In this document: piece after piece, positions 24,108 to 32,076 of the stretch
How the letters are laid out: every line of letters starts with the position of its first letter
Position numbering within the stretch: position 1 is the stretch's first letter
Assembly: GCA_005791255.1 (NCBI GenBank)
Contig: SXXK01000279.1
Location: 1-33,315, forward strand
From: Planctomyces sp.
GTDB taxonomy: Bacteria > Planctomycetota > Planctomycetia > Planctomycetales > Planctomycetaceae
Length of the DNA: 33,315 nt
Reading direction: 5' to 3'
Program-made: the position numbers and the translations under genes
Notes under the pieces: generated by a model
The model's input: only the letters and a program-made list of their open reading frames with translations
Databases searched by the model: none
Told to the model about the DNA's origin: nothing

Positions 24108-25175
24108 TCAGAACTGCAGCGCATCGAGATCCGCCAGCAACTGGTCCATCTGCTCGCGATGCCGCTGCCTGATCCCCACACTCATACCCACGGCATCCCG
24201 ACCGTCCAGAATCAGCTCGCGGTCACGTTCCTTCACCGCCATCTCAATCGCACTTTCACCTTCGTCACCGCCAAACAGTTTCGTCAGGTCAATCTTCAGA
24301 CCACTGACCTCACCCTCCGCTCCAGCGATCGCTGCTGTCTTGTGATGCGGAAAAATGATGGCGTTTGCCGGACACACGCGACTGCAGGCCGGACAGCCCT
24401 TCTTGCAGTTATCCTGCTGCTCCACCAGAATGCGATCCAGCGCATCCACTCCGTACACACCAAACAGGCAAAAATCGATGCACTCCATGCAGTTCGTGCA
24501 GCGACTGTAATCAATCACCGGATACCAGCGACGCCCCGTATCCTCCGGCAGCACCGCCCGGTCCTCCAGACTGGCCGCACCACCGTCAAAGTTCCGCCGC
24601 GCCTCCAGCAGACGCTCGGGCTGAAGATACCGCTGCAGCTGCTCGGCGGAAGGATTGCCGCTGATCCATGACAGCAGGTCAAATCCGGCCACTTCCGCCG
24701 CCGCCCCCGCGTCACGCATTCGACGGATCTCGTTCACAAAATCCTGACACTTCTCTGATGCCCGGAAATCGATGCACCACAACGCTCGATCCGGAACATC
24801 CACGCTGCCAATCCCACCCGCCGCGTGACGCTCATCAGCAGACTCGTCCTCGTCGTCATCCTCATCAGCTTCATCTGCGGAGCGCAGCAGAGTCTCTGCC
24901 AGACGACCGCGAACGCTGGCACGATCCAGTGTCCACCGAATCGCTCGCTCATACAGCCAGCCCAGCACCAGCAGATCACCACGCACCTCACGCAGAAACT
25001 GCAGCCCCGAATGATTCTGCGACATGTCGTACAGATGCGGAACCAGCGTCACACTGATGCCAGGCTCCGCAAGCAGCGCCTGTGCCAGTTCCTCCTCCAG
25101 ACGACGCTTCGTCGGATTCCGCCCCTGCGCCTGAGATATCACTACCGTCAATGTGCCCGTCGTGCTCGCTGACAT
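24108..25175 (-). CDS. Ferredoxin-like protein with two 4Fe-4S clusters and novel N-terminal domain
   Basis: A 355-residue protein. Cys226, 229, 232 and 236 form C-x2-C-x2-C-x3-C. Cys257, 261, 264 and 268 form C-x3-C-x2-C-x3-C-P. Together they make a bacterial-ferredoxin-type pair with a longer first spacer in the second cluster, and the first cluster lacks the usual Pro after its last Cys. Residues 1-90 form an alpha/beta segment unrelated to anything I recognise. Residues 101-116 are an almost pure acidic stretch (Asp/Glu). The last 80 residues are helical and charged. No signal peptide is seen. It starts 25 nt after the GcvH-like gene and ends 42 nt before the permease. It likely transfers electrons in a cytoplasmic reaction that uses the lipoyl neighbour. 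Confidence 0.82.
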   Translation of the reverse strand: MSASTTGTLTVVISQAQGRNPTKRRLEEELAQALLAEPGISVTLVPHLYDMSQNHSGLQFLREVRGDLLVLGWLYERAIRWTLDRASVRGRLAETLLRSADEADEDDDEDESADERHAAGGIGSVDVPDRALWCIDFRASEKCQDFVNEIRRMRDAGAAAEVAGFDLLSWISGNPSAEQLQRYLQPERLLEARRNFDGGAASLEDRAVLPEDTGRRWYPVIDYSRCTNCMECIDFCLFGVYGVDALDRILVEQQDNCKKGCPACSRVCPANAIIFPHHKTAAIAGAEGEVSGLKIDLTKLFGGDEGESAIEMAVKERDRELILDGRDAVGMSVGIRQRHREQMDQLLADLDALQF

Positions 25176-25200
25176 GTCCGATCTGAACCCCGTCTGAATC

Positions 25201-25659
25201 CTAACCCTCGTTCATCTGGCCCTTGATCGTTCGCTGCGCCTCTTCCCATGCCGTTCGCAGATGGTCCAGGTACTGCTCGGCCGTCAGCAGCTCGCCGTCC
25301 GGACGAAACTCGTACAGCCAGCCGGTACCGTAGTTGTCCGCATTGATGCCCGAGGGATCACGCAGCAGCTCCGGATTGAATCGCAGAATCCTGCCGGCAG
25401 ACGGAGGAAACATCGACGACACAGCCTTGGCACTTTCAACTTCGCCAATTTCCTGCCGATCCCGGACCAGCGCCCCTTCGTCCACCGACCACTCCAGAAA
25501 ATACACATCCTGCAGCAGCCGCACCGAATAGGCCGTAAACCCGACACGATACACGTCCGAACCACACGACTGCAGCCACAAATGCCGCTTCGAATACATC
25601 CGATCCGCCGGCATCTGAGCCTCGTACTGGCCCATCATAAACACAAATGGCTGCTGCAT
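25201..25659 (-). CDS. GcvH-like lipoyl-carrier protein
   Basis: A 152-residue protein with the glycine-cleavage H-protein fold: Y-S-K-R-H-L-W at 22-28 (typically Y-T-K-x-H-E-W), V-G-F-T-A-Y-S-V-x-L-L-Q-D-V-Y-F-L-E-W, then the lipoylation site E-V-E-S-A-K with Lys78. F-N-P-E-L-L-x-D-P matches the family, but a short insertion (Ile-Asn-Ala-Asp-Asn) precedes Y-G-T-G-W-L. The N-terminal 20 residues are extra. In the glycine cleavage system H carries the aminomethyl group, but no T, P or L gene is in the window. Its neighbours are an ACT-pair protein (3-nt gap) and an iron-sulfur protein, so it may be a redox lipoyl carrier rather than true GcvH, like the lipoyl proteins of sulfur oxidation. Confidence 0.85.
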   Translation of the reverse strand: MQQPFVFMMGQYEAQMPADRMYSKRHLWLQSCGSDVYRVGFTAYSVRLLQDVYFLEWSVDEGALVRDRQEIGEVESAKAVSSMFPPSAGRILRFNPELLRDPSGINADNYGTGWLYEFRPDGELLTAEQYLDHLRTAWEEAQRTIKGQMNEG

Positions 25660-25662
25660 TGC

Positions 25663-26193
25663 CTAGTCCGCCGCTCGCAGATCCGCCGTCACCCCAAAAT
25701 CCTCACCAGCCGACTCCACCTCCTGCTGCAGCACCAGCGGATCCACCCCCGCCGGCAACGCCAGACGCTGGATCATTTCAAAAGAATGACCGTCCTCCGA
25801 ACGCTCAGCGTGCATCCCCGTAATATCCACACTGTGCCGCGCCATGATCTGGCTCAGCCTGCGCAAAACACCCGGCTCGTTGCGACCACCCAGACGCAGC
25901 CGGTAATGACTGGTGCCCGCAGCATACTCGACAGGCGCTGCCGCAGGAGCATCCAGCTCACGCAACACCAGCTCTATGCCAAACGGACGACAGGCATCCT
26001 GCAGATGATCCCGAATGATCGACTGCTCCAGAGACTCCAGAAACTCCGCCGAAAAAATCATCGTAAAATGCCCCCGCACCACCGTCTGACTGGCCTCACG
26101 CAGATCCCCCTTCAGCTCGGCGATTGCACGAGTCACCGCGGCGAGAATACCGGCTCGGTTCGCCGCCGCCATGATGATGATCCACTCCTTCAT
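25663..26193 (-). CDS. Double-ACT-domain protein (GcvR-like)
   Basis: A 176-residue protein with two ACT domains in tandem. The first starts at W-I-I-I-M-A-A-A-N-R-A-G-I-L (about residues 4-80) and the second at Y-R-L-R-L-G-G-R-N-E-P-G-V-L (about 98-170); N-R-A-G-I and N-E-P-G-V are the glycine-containing loops that bind amino acids. The length and layout match GcvR, the repressor of glycine cleavage in E. coli, and related amino-acid-sensing proteins; no DNA-binding domain is present. It is 3 nt from the GcvH-like gene. The ATG at 26193 has AAGGG 6 nt upstream; an in-frame TTG at 26211 is less likely. A role sensing glycine or serine for this gene set is inference. Confidence 0.87.
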   Translation of the reverse strand: MKEWIIIMAAANRAGILAAVTRAIAELKGDLREASQTVVRGHFTMIFSAEFLESLEQSIIRDHLQDACRPFGIELVLRELDAPAAAPVEYAAGTSHYRLRLGGRNEPGVLRRLSQIMARHSVDITGMHAERSEDGHSFEMIQRLALPAGVDPLVLQQEVESAGEDFGVTADLRAAD

Positions 26194-26401
26194 CGGTCGC
26201 CCTTCCAGCAACTGCGGAACACCTGCCCGGAAACTGATACCGCCACGGACACGCCGGCACCGCCCCGCTCAGACCTCCAGCATACAGTTCCGCAACCGCG
26301 AATCAATCGGCCAGCCCCGGACGTTACGGCGAATCAACCGAGAACTCAAAATCCTGAAGAATCAGGAAAAAATCGGCAGATGCTGTCGGATTCCCGGGAA
26401 T

Positions 26402-26863
26402 TCAGTCGTGCAGCTCCAGAATCGCCTCCACCTCCACCGGCACGTTGTACGGCAGTGAACCCATCCCGACAGCACTGCGCGCTGCCTTGCCGGCATCACC
26501 GAAAATCTCCACCATCGTGTTGCTGAATCCGTTCATCACCGCCGGATGACGCTGAAAATCGGCCGTCGAATTCACCATCCCCAGCACCTTCACTATCCGC
26601 TTCACACGATCCAGACTGCCCAGACTGGCCCTGATTGTCGCCAGCATCGTCAACGCCACCACCCGGGCAGCAGCAGCACCCTGCTCCTCCGTCAGCTCCG
26701 AACCCACACGGCCAGTCACCAGCTTGCCGTCCGGACCATAAGGCACCTGCCCGCTCACATAAGCCAGACGGTCAACAATGACCACAGGAGTATACACGCC
26801 ACCCGGCGGCGGAGGTGCGGGCAAAGTTATCCCAAGTTCCACAAGTCGAGCTTCCACGGACAC
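26402..26863 (-). CDS. RidA/YjgF/UK114 family protein
   Basis: A 153-residue protein of the RidA superfamily, chorismate-mutase-like subgroup judging by A-R-S-A-V-G-M-G-S-L-P and V-P-V-E-V-E-A-I-L-E-L near the C-terminus and L-A-Y-V-S-G-Q-V-P near residue 37. RidA proteins hydrolyse reactive enamines or imines such as 2-aminoacrylate; many subgroup members have no known activity. The Arg in A-R-S-A-V corresponds to the conserved substrate-binding Arg. I chose the GTG at 26863, which follows AGGTGA by 5 nt; GTG at 26872 is also in frame. It is 208 nt upstream of the ACT gene on the same strand and may or may not belong to that operon. A possible promoter lies at 26908-26936. Confidence 0.87.
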   Translation of the reverse strand: MSVEARLVELGITLPAPPPPGGVYTPVVIVDRLAYVSGQVPYGPDGKLVTGRVGSELTEEQGAAAARVVALTMLATIRASLGSLDRVKRIVKVLGMVNSTADFQRHPAVMNGFSNTMVEIFGDAGKAARSAVGMGSLPYNVPVEVEAILELHD

Positions 26864-26907
26864 GGCAATCACCTTTCTGATCAGTTCCAGATACGAAATT
26901 CCCCCAG

Positions 26908-26936
26908 AGTGTAACCCACCCGCTCACAAGCCACAA
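26908..26936 (-). promoter_or_regulatory. Possible promoter of the RidA-family gene
   Basis: On the minus strand TTGTGG (26936-26931) and TACACT (26913-26908) are separated by 17 nt. The -10 matches consensus at four of six positions, the -35 at three. It would leave a leader of about 40 nt. Confidence 0.35.
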
Positions 26937-26966
26937 TTCTGCCCGTAAGCCCTGCCCTGGCTGCTC

Positions 26967-28406
26967 TCACTCACCAAAGCAATACAACTGGTCCCCAACC
27001 CGCACAAACAGGCGACCGTCGGAAATCGCCGGAGTCGCGTGGACGTCACCACTCAAATCCGCCGTATGCAACTCCTCAAACGAATCCGCATCCAGCACCG
27101 TCAGTCCACCGTTCACATTCACCAGATACACCTTCCCGTCGCCCGCTACCGGGCTTGCATAATAATCATTCGTCATCTTCAGCCGCTTCTGCTTCAGCAC
27201 CTCCCCCGTTTCAGCCTTCAGCACCGTCAGAATTCCGCCGTTCTTCACCATGTACAGCCGGCCACGGTAGAACAACGGCGACGGACAGTACGGAATCTGC
27301 TTCTGATGCTCCCACAGCACATGCGTCCTCGTGATGTCCCCGGTCCCGCCCGGACGGATCGCCAGCACCACGTTGCGACCAGCCACATGCGGACGACTGG
27401 CCACCTCATACTCGGCCTTCGTCAGATGCTGATCCTTGTTGCGGTCCAGCTGCGAAAATCGTCCCCTGAACGGATGCTCCGGAAACTCAGATTCCTCAAT
27501 CGTGCCATTCCCGTCAGCATCCGCCGCGAACAGCTCGTCAGTCGTCAGCGGCGTCACGCGATCCTCAGCATCGTTCCCCGGAGAAAAACAGGCCGCGTAA
27601 AGAATGTTATCATCGCCGATCACCGGAGTCATATTGATGATTCGCGACACACCGCTGACACTCCACACCTCCTCACCCGTCTCCAGGTCGTACGAAACAA
27701 TGCGCAGGGTTGCCAGCACCACAATCTGCCGCCGACCATTCACGTTCCAGATCAGTGGAGTCGCATAATTCCGCAGAAACTCGGATCGATCCTGCCGCCA
27801 GATCTGCCGACCGCTGCGACGATCATAAACCGCAATAAAGGAATCCACATCGTGGTCCTGCACCAGGACCACACGCTCACCCTCAATCACCGGTGAACTG
27901 CCCGCACCAAAGTCATTCGCAAACGGGCCCATCCGCACACTCCACAGCGGCTCCCCCGCCACCGTCCACGCATGCAGTCCGCTGCTGCCAAAAAAACCAA
28001 TCACCACCTCGCCGTCAGTCACCGGCGTCGACTGCGCCAGACTGCCCGTGGTGTGGAACTTTTCCTTTGTCTCCCACGGCACCGTCCGCTTCCACAGCAG
28101 CTTCCCCGTGGCTCGCTCCAGACTCAGCAGCACCAGTTCCTCACCGTCCACCCCCGTCAGGAACATCCGCTCGCCTGCGATGACAGGCGAGGAATGACCG
28201 GTGGGCAGGGTGACCTGCCACTGCAGCTGATGATCACGAGCCGGCTGACCAGGCAGCGATCTCCCGGCATGACTGACACCCCCGGAACCGGGCCCCCGAA
28301 ATTGTGGCCAGTCCTCCCCTGCCACCACAGTCGCAGTTCCGGCTGCCAGCAGCACCAGCGCCGTGAGAATCCACCACGCGCTGCTCATCGGCTGCGACTT
28401 GCTCAT
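26967..28406 (-). CDS. Secreted PQQ-like beta-propeller with inserted EF-hand pair
   Basis: A 479-residue protein. A signal peptide (Trp-Trp-Ile-Leu-Thr-Ala-Leu-Val) is followed by D-W-P-Q-F-R-G-P, the signature opening of planctomycete PQQ-like WD/quinoprotein repeats. Blades carry T-G-K-L-L-W-K, G-R-Q-I-W-R, T-G-E-E-V-W-S and T-G-E-V-L-K motifs. Between the middle blades sit two EF-hand loops: 296-307 (D-A-D-G-N-G-T-I-E-E-S-E) and 321-332 (D-R-N-K-D-Q-H-L-T-K-A-E), both with correct calcium ligands at positions 1, 3, 5 and 12. The ATG at 28406 has AGGAG 7 nt upstream, formed by the last codons of the hydrolase gene, so the two are translationally linked. Confidence 0.88.
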   Translation of the reverse strand: MSKSQPMSSAWWILTALVLLAAGTATVVAGEDWPQFRGPGSGGVSHAGRSLPGQPARDHQLQWQVTLPTGHSSPVIAGERMFLTGVDGEELVLLSLERATGKLLWKRTVPWETKEKFHTTGSLAQSTPVTDGEVVIGFFGSSGLHAWTVAGEPLWSVRMGPFANDFGAGSSPVIEGERVVLVQDHDVDSFIAVYDRRSGRQIWRQDRSEFLRNYATPLIWNVNGRRQIVVLATLRIVSYDLETGEEVWSVSGVSRIINMTPVIGDDNILYAACFSPGNDAEDRVTPLTTDELFAADADGNGTIEESEFPEHPFRGRFSQLDRNKDQHLTKAEYEVASRPHVAGRNVVLAIRPGGTGDITRTHVLWEHQKQIPYCPSPLFYRGRLYMVKNGGILTVLKAETGEVLKQKRLKMTNDYYASPVAGDGKVYLVNVNGGLTVLDADSFEELHTADLSGDVHATPAISDGRLFVRVGDQLYCFGE

Positions 28407-28411
28407 TGCAT

Positions 28412-29290
28412 TCACTCCTGACTCTTCCCGGTGGTTCGCTTCACAAATCGCGTCAGCAGCGGAAATGCCGGCTCCGCCATCTTCCCGTGATCAAATCCCT
28501 GCAGCTCATGCAGCACGACATCCGGGTGCTGCACCTCCTGAAACATCCGCCACAAATACGCATTCTCTTCGTATCGCCCCAGCAGCTCCTGGCTGCGATC
28601 GCCAGTGATCAGCACAATCGGCGGACAGTCACTGCGGACATGAAACAACGGCGCGTACCGATCAATCACCGGCTGCTTATCACTGATCCCCAGCTCGCCC
28701 CGAATCGTAAAATGCGTGATCGCCTGCCCGCTGAACGGGACCAGACCCGCCAGACTGTCCGCCGAAACTCCCTCAGCCTGCAGCCACGTGCGATCCAGCC
28801 CCACCATCAGCGCCAGATAGCCGCCCGCGGAATGCCCCGACACCACCACGCGTTTCGCTGAACCGCCATAACGACCGATGTTCTTCACGACCCATGCCAC
28901 AGCGGCAGCAGCATCTTCGATGTACACAGGCGCCTTCACGGACGGACTGAGCCGATAGCCGGCCGCGGCGACCGCAAACCCCTGGCCACGCAGCTGCGGT
29001 GGAATCGCCCGACGCCCCTTCGTCAGCCCCCCTCCGTGAAACCAGATGACTGTCGCAAAATCCCGCTGCCCCTCAGGTACCACCAGGTCCAGCCGGCAGC
29101 GTTCCTGAGCCTCCGCGTCCAGACCGGTCAGGTCCCGGTATGGCAGGCCACTGTGCAGCACCTCCTGAACCGCCGCTGTCGAAGCCGCCGCAGCCGGCAC
29201 AGGTATCGCTGCTGTCTGACCGCAAACCGTCCCCGCAGACAGCACCGCCGAAATCACAAAACAGCATACAATCCACAACAGCCGCTGCAT
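28412..29290 (-). CDS. Secreted alpha/beta hydrolase (carboxylesterase type)
   Basis: A 292-residue esterase/lipase. After a signal peptide (Gln-Arg-Leu-Leu-Trp-Ile-Val) it has the oxyanion motif H-G-G-G at 85-88, the nucleophile elbow G-H-S-A-G-G with Ser154, Asp231 (G-D-R-S) and His268 (F-D-H-G), the catalytic set of the BD-FAE/hormone-sensitive-lipase-like families. The substrate may be acetyl or feruloyl esters on plant or algal glycans, by analogy; not provable here. The ATG at 29290 follows GGGGG by 7 nt; an ATG at 29314 is also in frame. It ends 5 nt before the EF-hand propeller gene. Confidence 0.9.
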   Translation of the reverse strand: MQRLLWIVCCFVISAVLSAGTVCGQTAAIPVPAAAASTAAVQEVLHSGLPYRDLTGLDAEAQERCRLDLVVPEGQRDFATVIWFHGGGLTKGRRAIPPQLRGQGFAVAAAGYRLSPSVKAPVYIEDAAAAVAWVVKNIGRYGGSAKRVVVSGHSAGGYLALMVGLDRTWLQAEGVSADSLAGLVPFSGQAITHFTIRGELGISDKQPVIDRYAPLFHVRSDCPPIVLITGDRSQELLGRYEENAYLWRMFQEVQHPDVVLHELQGFDHGKMAEPAFPLLTRFVKRTTGKSQE

Positions 29291-29332
29291 CTTCAGCCCC
29301 CGCAGGCACCGCATAACCCAAACATCACACTG

Positions 29333-30520
29333 TCACTTCACGCCCGTCACCCGTCGAATGTAATCCACTTCGGACTGCCGGAACGGACGCCCGTCGGCTT
29401 CCAGCACATCATGAAACCAGACCGGTGGCGGACCATCATAAGCCTTGCGCCACGAATCCCACGGATAAATCGTCTGTGATCTGCCGTTGATGAATCCCCA
29501 GCACCACGCTGAAACATTACGCTGTTTCATCATCCCCAGGTGCGGATCAAATTCGCTGCCGTTCGGTCGCGCCATAAACTCAGTACACTGCAGTGGCCGA
29601 CCGTAAACACTGAGCCGATCCATGCATCGCTGCAGCGATGCCGCGTCACCGTAAGTATGAAAACTGATGACGTCACTGTGCGATAACTGAATGCGCTTGC
29701 AATCGTCGAGCTGCGCCGTGTTCTCACTGTCACGCCAGACACCCGAAGTGAGTGGCTGAGTCGGGTTCGCAGCGCGGGCCCACGCAAATACCTGCGGCAG
29801 CAGACGATTCACCAGTTCCGGCTTGTTCCGCGGCTCCAGATCGGGACGCTTCGCGGCCCCGCCATCGAAGTTGTCAGGCTCATTCCAGATGTCCCATGTG
29901 ATCACCCGCTGATCACTCGCAAACCGCTGCACAACCCCCTGCACATAAGCCTGCAGATGTCCGCCCTTCGCCGGATCCCGCAAAATCTCAATACCCGGAC
30001 TCTGAACCCAGCCGCTGTTATGTGTAAAGGGAAGGGGAGCAGGCTGCGGGCCGAGACGCGGAATCGGATGCCAGCAGCTGTCAAACAGCACAAACATCAC
30101 CCGAATACCGTGCCGCTCCGCGATCGACAGCACCTGCTCGCAGCGGTTCAGAAAGCCGTCACTGTCCTGCACCCACAGCAGATCATGCAGAAAGATCCGA
30201 GCTGTATTGAAGCCGAGCTGTTCAGCGAAGCCGAATTCCCGGTCTATCAGCTCAGGACTGAACGTCTCAGCCTGAAACATTTCCAGCTGATTGATCGCGT
30301 TGCTCGGCAGGTAGTTGAAACCAGCCAGCCACGGGACCCCCTTTTGCCATTCATTCGCCCGCTGACGATCCCAGCGACCCGCCGCGTCCGCGACAGGCTC
30401 CGGCTGCTGCGCACGCCCGGCACTGCCACTGATCAGTAACACCAGTACTGCCAGCAACATCGCTGACAGCCGCAGCAAACTACTCTGACGCCCCAGACTC
30501 GAGTTCACCGTGATCGCCAT
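29333..30520 (-). CDS. Secreted glycoside-hydrolase-like TIM barrel (cellulase superfamily)
   Basis: A 395-residue protein. The signal peptide runs Leu-Leu-Arg-Leu-Ser-Ala-Met-Leu-Leu-Ala to Gly-Arg-Ala-Gln. The barrel has F-N-Y-L-P-S-N near 68-74, N-T-A-R-I-F near 105-110, the acid/base site W-D-I-W-N-E-P-D-N with Glu214 and the candidate nucleophile C-T-E-F with Glu314. These fit GH clan A (GH5/GH2-like), with sequence too divergent for a family number. Glycan hydrolysis outside the cytoplasm is the likely role. GGAG lies 8 nt before the ATG at 30520; an in-frame start at 30586 would add 22 residues before the signal peptide. It is upstream of the hydrolase gene with a 42-nt gap. Confidence 0.86.
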   Translation of the reverse strand: MAITVNSSLGRQSSLLRLSAMLLAVLVLLISGSAGRAQQPEPVADAAGRWDRQRANEWQKGVPWLAGFNYLPSNAINQLEMFQAETFSPELIDREFGFAEQLGFNTARIFLHDLLWVQDSDGFLNRCEQVLSIAERHGIRVMFVLFDSCWHPIPRLGPQPAPLPFTHNSGWVQSPGIEILRDPAKGGHLQAYVQGVVQRFASDQRVITWDIWNEPDNFDGGAAKRPDLEPRNKPELVNRLLPQVFAWARAANPTQPLTSGVWRDSENTAQLDDCKRIQLSHSDVISFHTYGDAASLQRCMDRLSVYGRPLQCTEFMARPNGSEFDPHLGMMKQRNVSAWCWGFINGRSQTIYPWDSWRKAYDGPPPVWFHDVLEADGRPFRQSEVDYIRRVTGVK

Positions 30521-30652
30521 GGAAACTGCTCCGACGTGCACGAAATCCGCCGCGCCCGCACAGACGGACAGAGACGAACCAGACAAACAGACGTCAGAGA
30601 ATAGCAGGTGGGCCGCTGAATGTCATTTCCGCGGGGTGACATCCGGTCCGCG

Positions 30653-31804
30653 TCAGGTCTGCACCAGACCGGCCGCCCAGGCACTCGCCATCCCGTTCAG
30701 AATCACCGGCAGCCACGCCGCCAGATCCGGCTCAATCATCCCGGTGCCTCCCAGAGCCAGCGAAACATGAGCCAGCCCGAAAAAGCAGCCCTGCACACCC
30801 GCACACAAGGCCATATTGGCAATCAGACTGCTCGACTCCCGCCGCAGCACCAGTGGCAGGGCAATCGTCACGCTCAGCAGCGACAGCAGCGGTCGAGTCA
30901 GCCGGGAATGCAGTGCCAGACTGCGTGCACGCAGCGGATTCTGACCGGTCGACGGATTTCGGATCTGCTGCACCAGCTCCCACGAAGACAGCAGCTTCAT
31001 GTTGCGACCACGATTGTACAGTTGCTCAAACGTAACGTCCGATTCCACGAACGCGTCCCGGCCATTGGCAGAAGGAGTAATCCGTTTGCGACCTTCCACC
31101 GTCAGAATCTGCGAATCCAGCACCGCCGTCAGGTTCTCCAGCAGCCAGCCGCTGCGACCACTGCGAGCCTTGTCCTGCACGTATCGAGCCCGCTCGGCCT
31201 TCATCACAAACGGCCGACTGCTCAGTTCCTTCGAATCCACCGCAAAGGACGCACCCACGATCAGCCGCCGGTCCAGCAGTACCTGATCGCCCGAAATGTG
31301 CATCATGTAGTTCGAATAATCATACACAGGCTCTACCTGCTGCACTGAAGCAATCTGACTGCCACGCGGAGTCTGCAGCTGCACTGCCAGACGCGGAATC
31401 ACAAATTCCTGATTCACCACCAGCAGCAGATTGAGGCCGGCGGTCGTGACCAGCAGTGGCCGCAGCAGACGAAACGCCGGGATGCCCGCTGCCAGCAGCG
31501 GAAACGTCTCACTGCTTTTGCGAATCAGCGCCAGCACCGCGATCGCCGACAGCACGATCAAAATCGACCCGGCCAGCTCAAAAAAGTCAAACGCCCGGTA
31601 CAGGTAATACACACCAATCCGACGGAACAGTTCCAGCTGCCGACCAGACTCGCCCGCACCCAGACCCTTAAGCGAATTCTCCTGGAACTCGTCGATGTTC
31701 ATGAACAGATCGATCACCACGTACAACCCGTAGGTGGCAATAAACAGCATCGCGAACGTGTGCAGCACGCGCCAGGTCAGGTAACGGTCGAACGTCGAAA
31801 ACAT
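30653..31804 (-). CDS. LptF/LptG (YjgP/YjgQ) family permease
   Basis: A 383-residue inner-membrane protein. Helices are seen at about 14-36, 60-85 and 95-125, then a periplasmic beta-jellyroll-like domain (about 130-270), then three C-terminal helices. The N-terminus T-F-D-R-Y-L-T-W-R-V-L and P-L-L-S-L-L-S-V-T-I-A-L-P-L-V-L-R are family-typical. Together with LptB and LptG-like partners it would extract lipopolysaccharide-like lipid from the inner membrane. The ATG at 31804 has AGGGA 4 nt upstream; a TTG at 31816 is less likely. It is divergent from the DUF1559 gene. Confidence 0.88.
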   Translation of the reverse strand: MFSTFDRYLTWRVLHTFAMLFIATYGLYVVIDLFMNIDEFQENSLKGLGAGESGRQLELFRRIGVYYLYRAFDFFELAGSILIVLSAIAVLALIRKSSETFPLLAAGIPAFRLLRPLLVTTAGLNLLLVVNQEFVIPRLAVQLQTPRGSQIASVQQVEPVYDYSNYMMHISGDQVLLDRRLIVGASFAVDSKELSSRPFVMKAERARYVQDKARSGRSGWLLENLTAVLDSQILTVEGRKRITPSANGRDAFVESDVTFEQLYNRGRNMKLLSSWELVQQIRNPSTGQNPLRARSLALHSRLTRPLLSLLSVTIALPLVLRRESSSLIANMALCAGVQGCFFGLAHVSLALGGTGMIEPDLAAWLPVILNGMASAWAAGLVQT

Positions 31805-32003
31805 GCGTCCCTGCAATTTCCACTGCTTCCCGGCCTGTCAGATTCCATCCCATCGGCGGCAGAACGCATTACAACGGCTGATCCCGTTCCCGGTCAAGAT
31901 CGCTTCCCCTGACCCCCGGAACGAGGCGATTTCCTGCTGTCCGCCCCGGCAGGTTCCGCCCGACCAGGTCACCCTCGGATGCAGGCTGTTTGTACCGTCA
32001 GAA

Positions 32004-32040
32004 AACGCCCGGGGGGTGCAAATCCCCACCAAAGGGCGTT
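32004..32040. other. Strong hairpin between divergent LptF-like and DUF1559 genes
   Basis: Outer arms AACGCCC and GGGCGTT (7 bp) enclose a second stem in which GGGG pairs with CCCC around TGCAAAT. It lies upstream of the DUF1559 promoter, so it is not in that mRNA, and 200 nt upstream of the LptF-like start. It could be in the leader of the LptF-like gene or a stand-alone RNA. Confidence 0.45.
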
Positions 32041-32076
32041 CAGATTGCCTCAAAACGTGCATATTCGCCGAAAAAG

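Noticed and set aside
25201-25659. Calling this gene plain gcvH
   Set aside because: The lipoyl site is right, but the N-terminal extension, the insertion before G-W-L and the Fe-S/ACT neighbours, with no gcvT or gcvP nearby, make the canonical role uncertain.
25261-26526. Plus-strand ORF of 421 codons
   Set aside because: It runs antisense across the GcvH-like, ACT and RidA genes, is rich in His, Arg and Gln and resembles no protein family.
32004-32040. FMN-type riboswitch
   Set aside because: Only a short GGTG-x-AAAT-CCCC stretch is reminiscent; the remaining conserved helices are absent and neither neighbour is a riboflavin gene.
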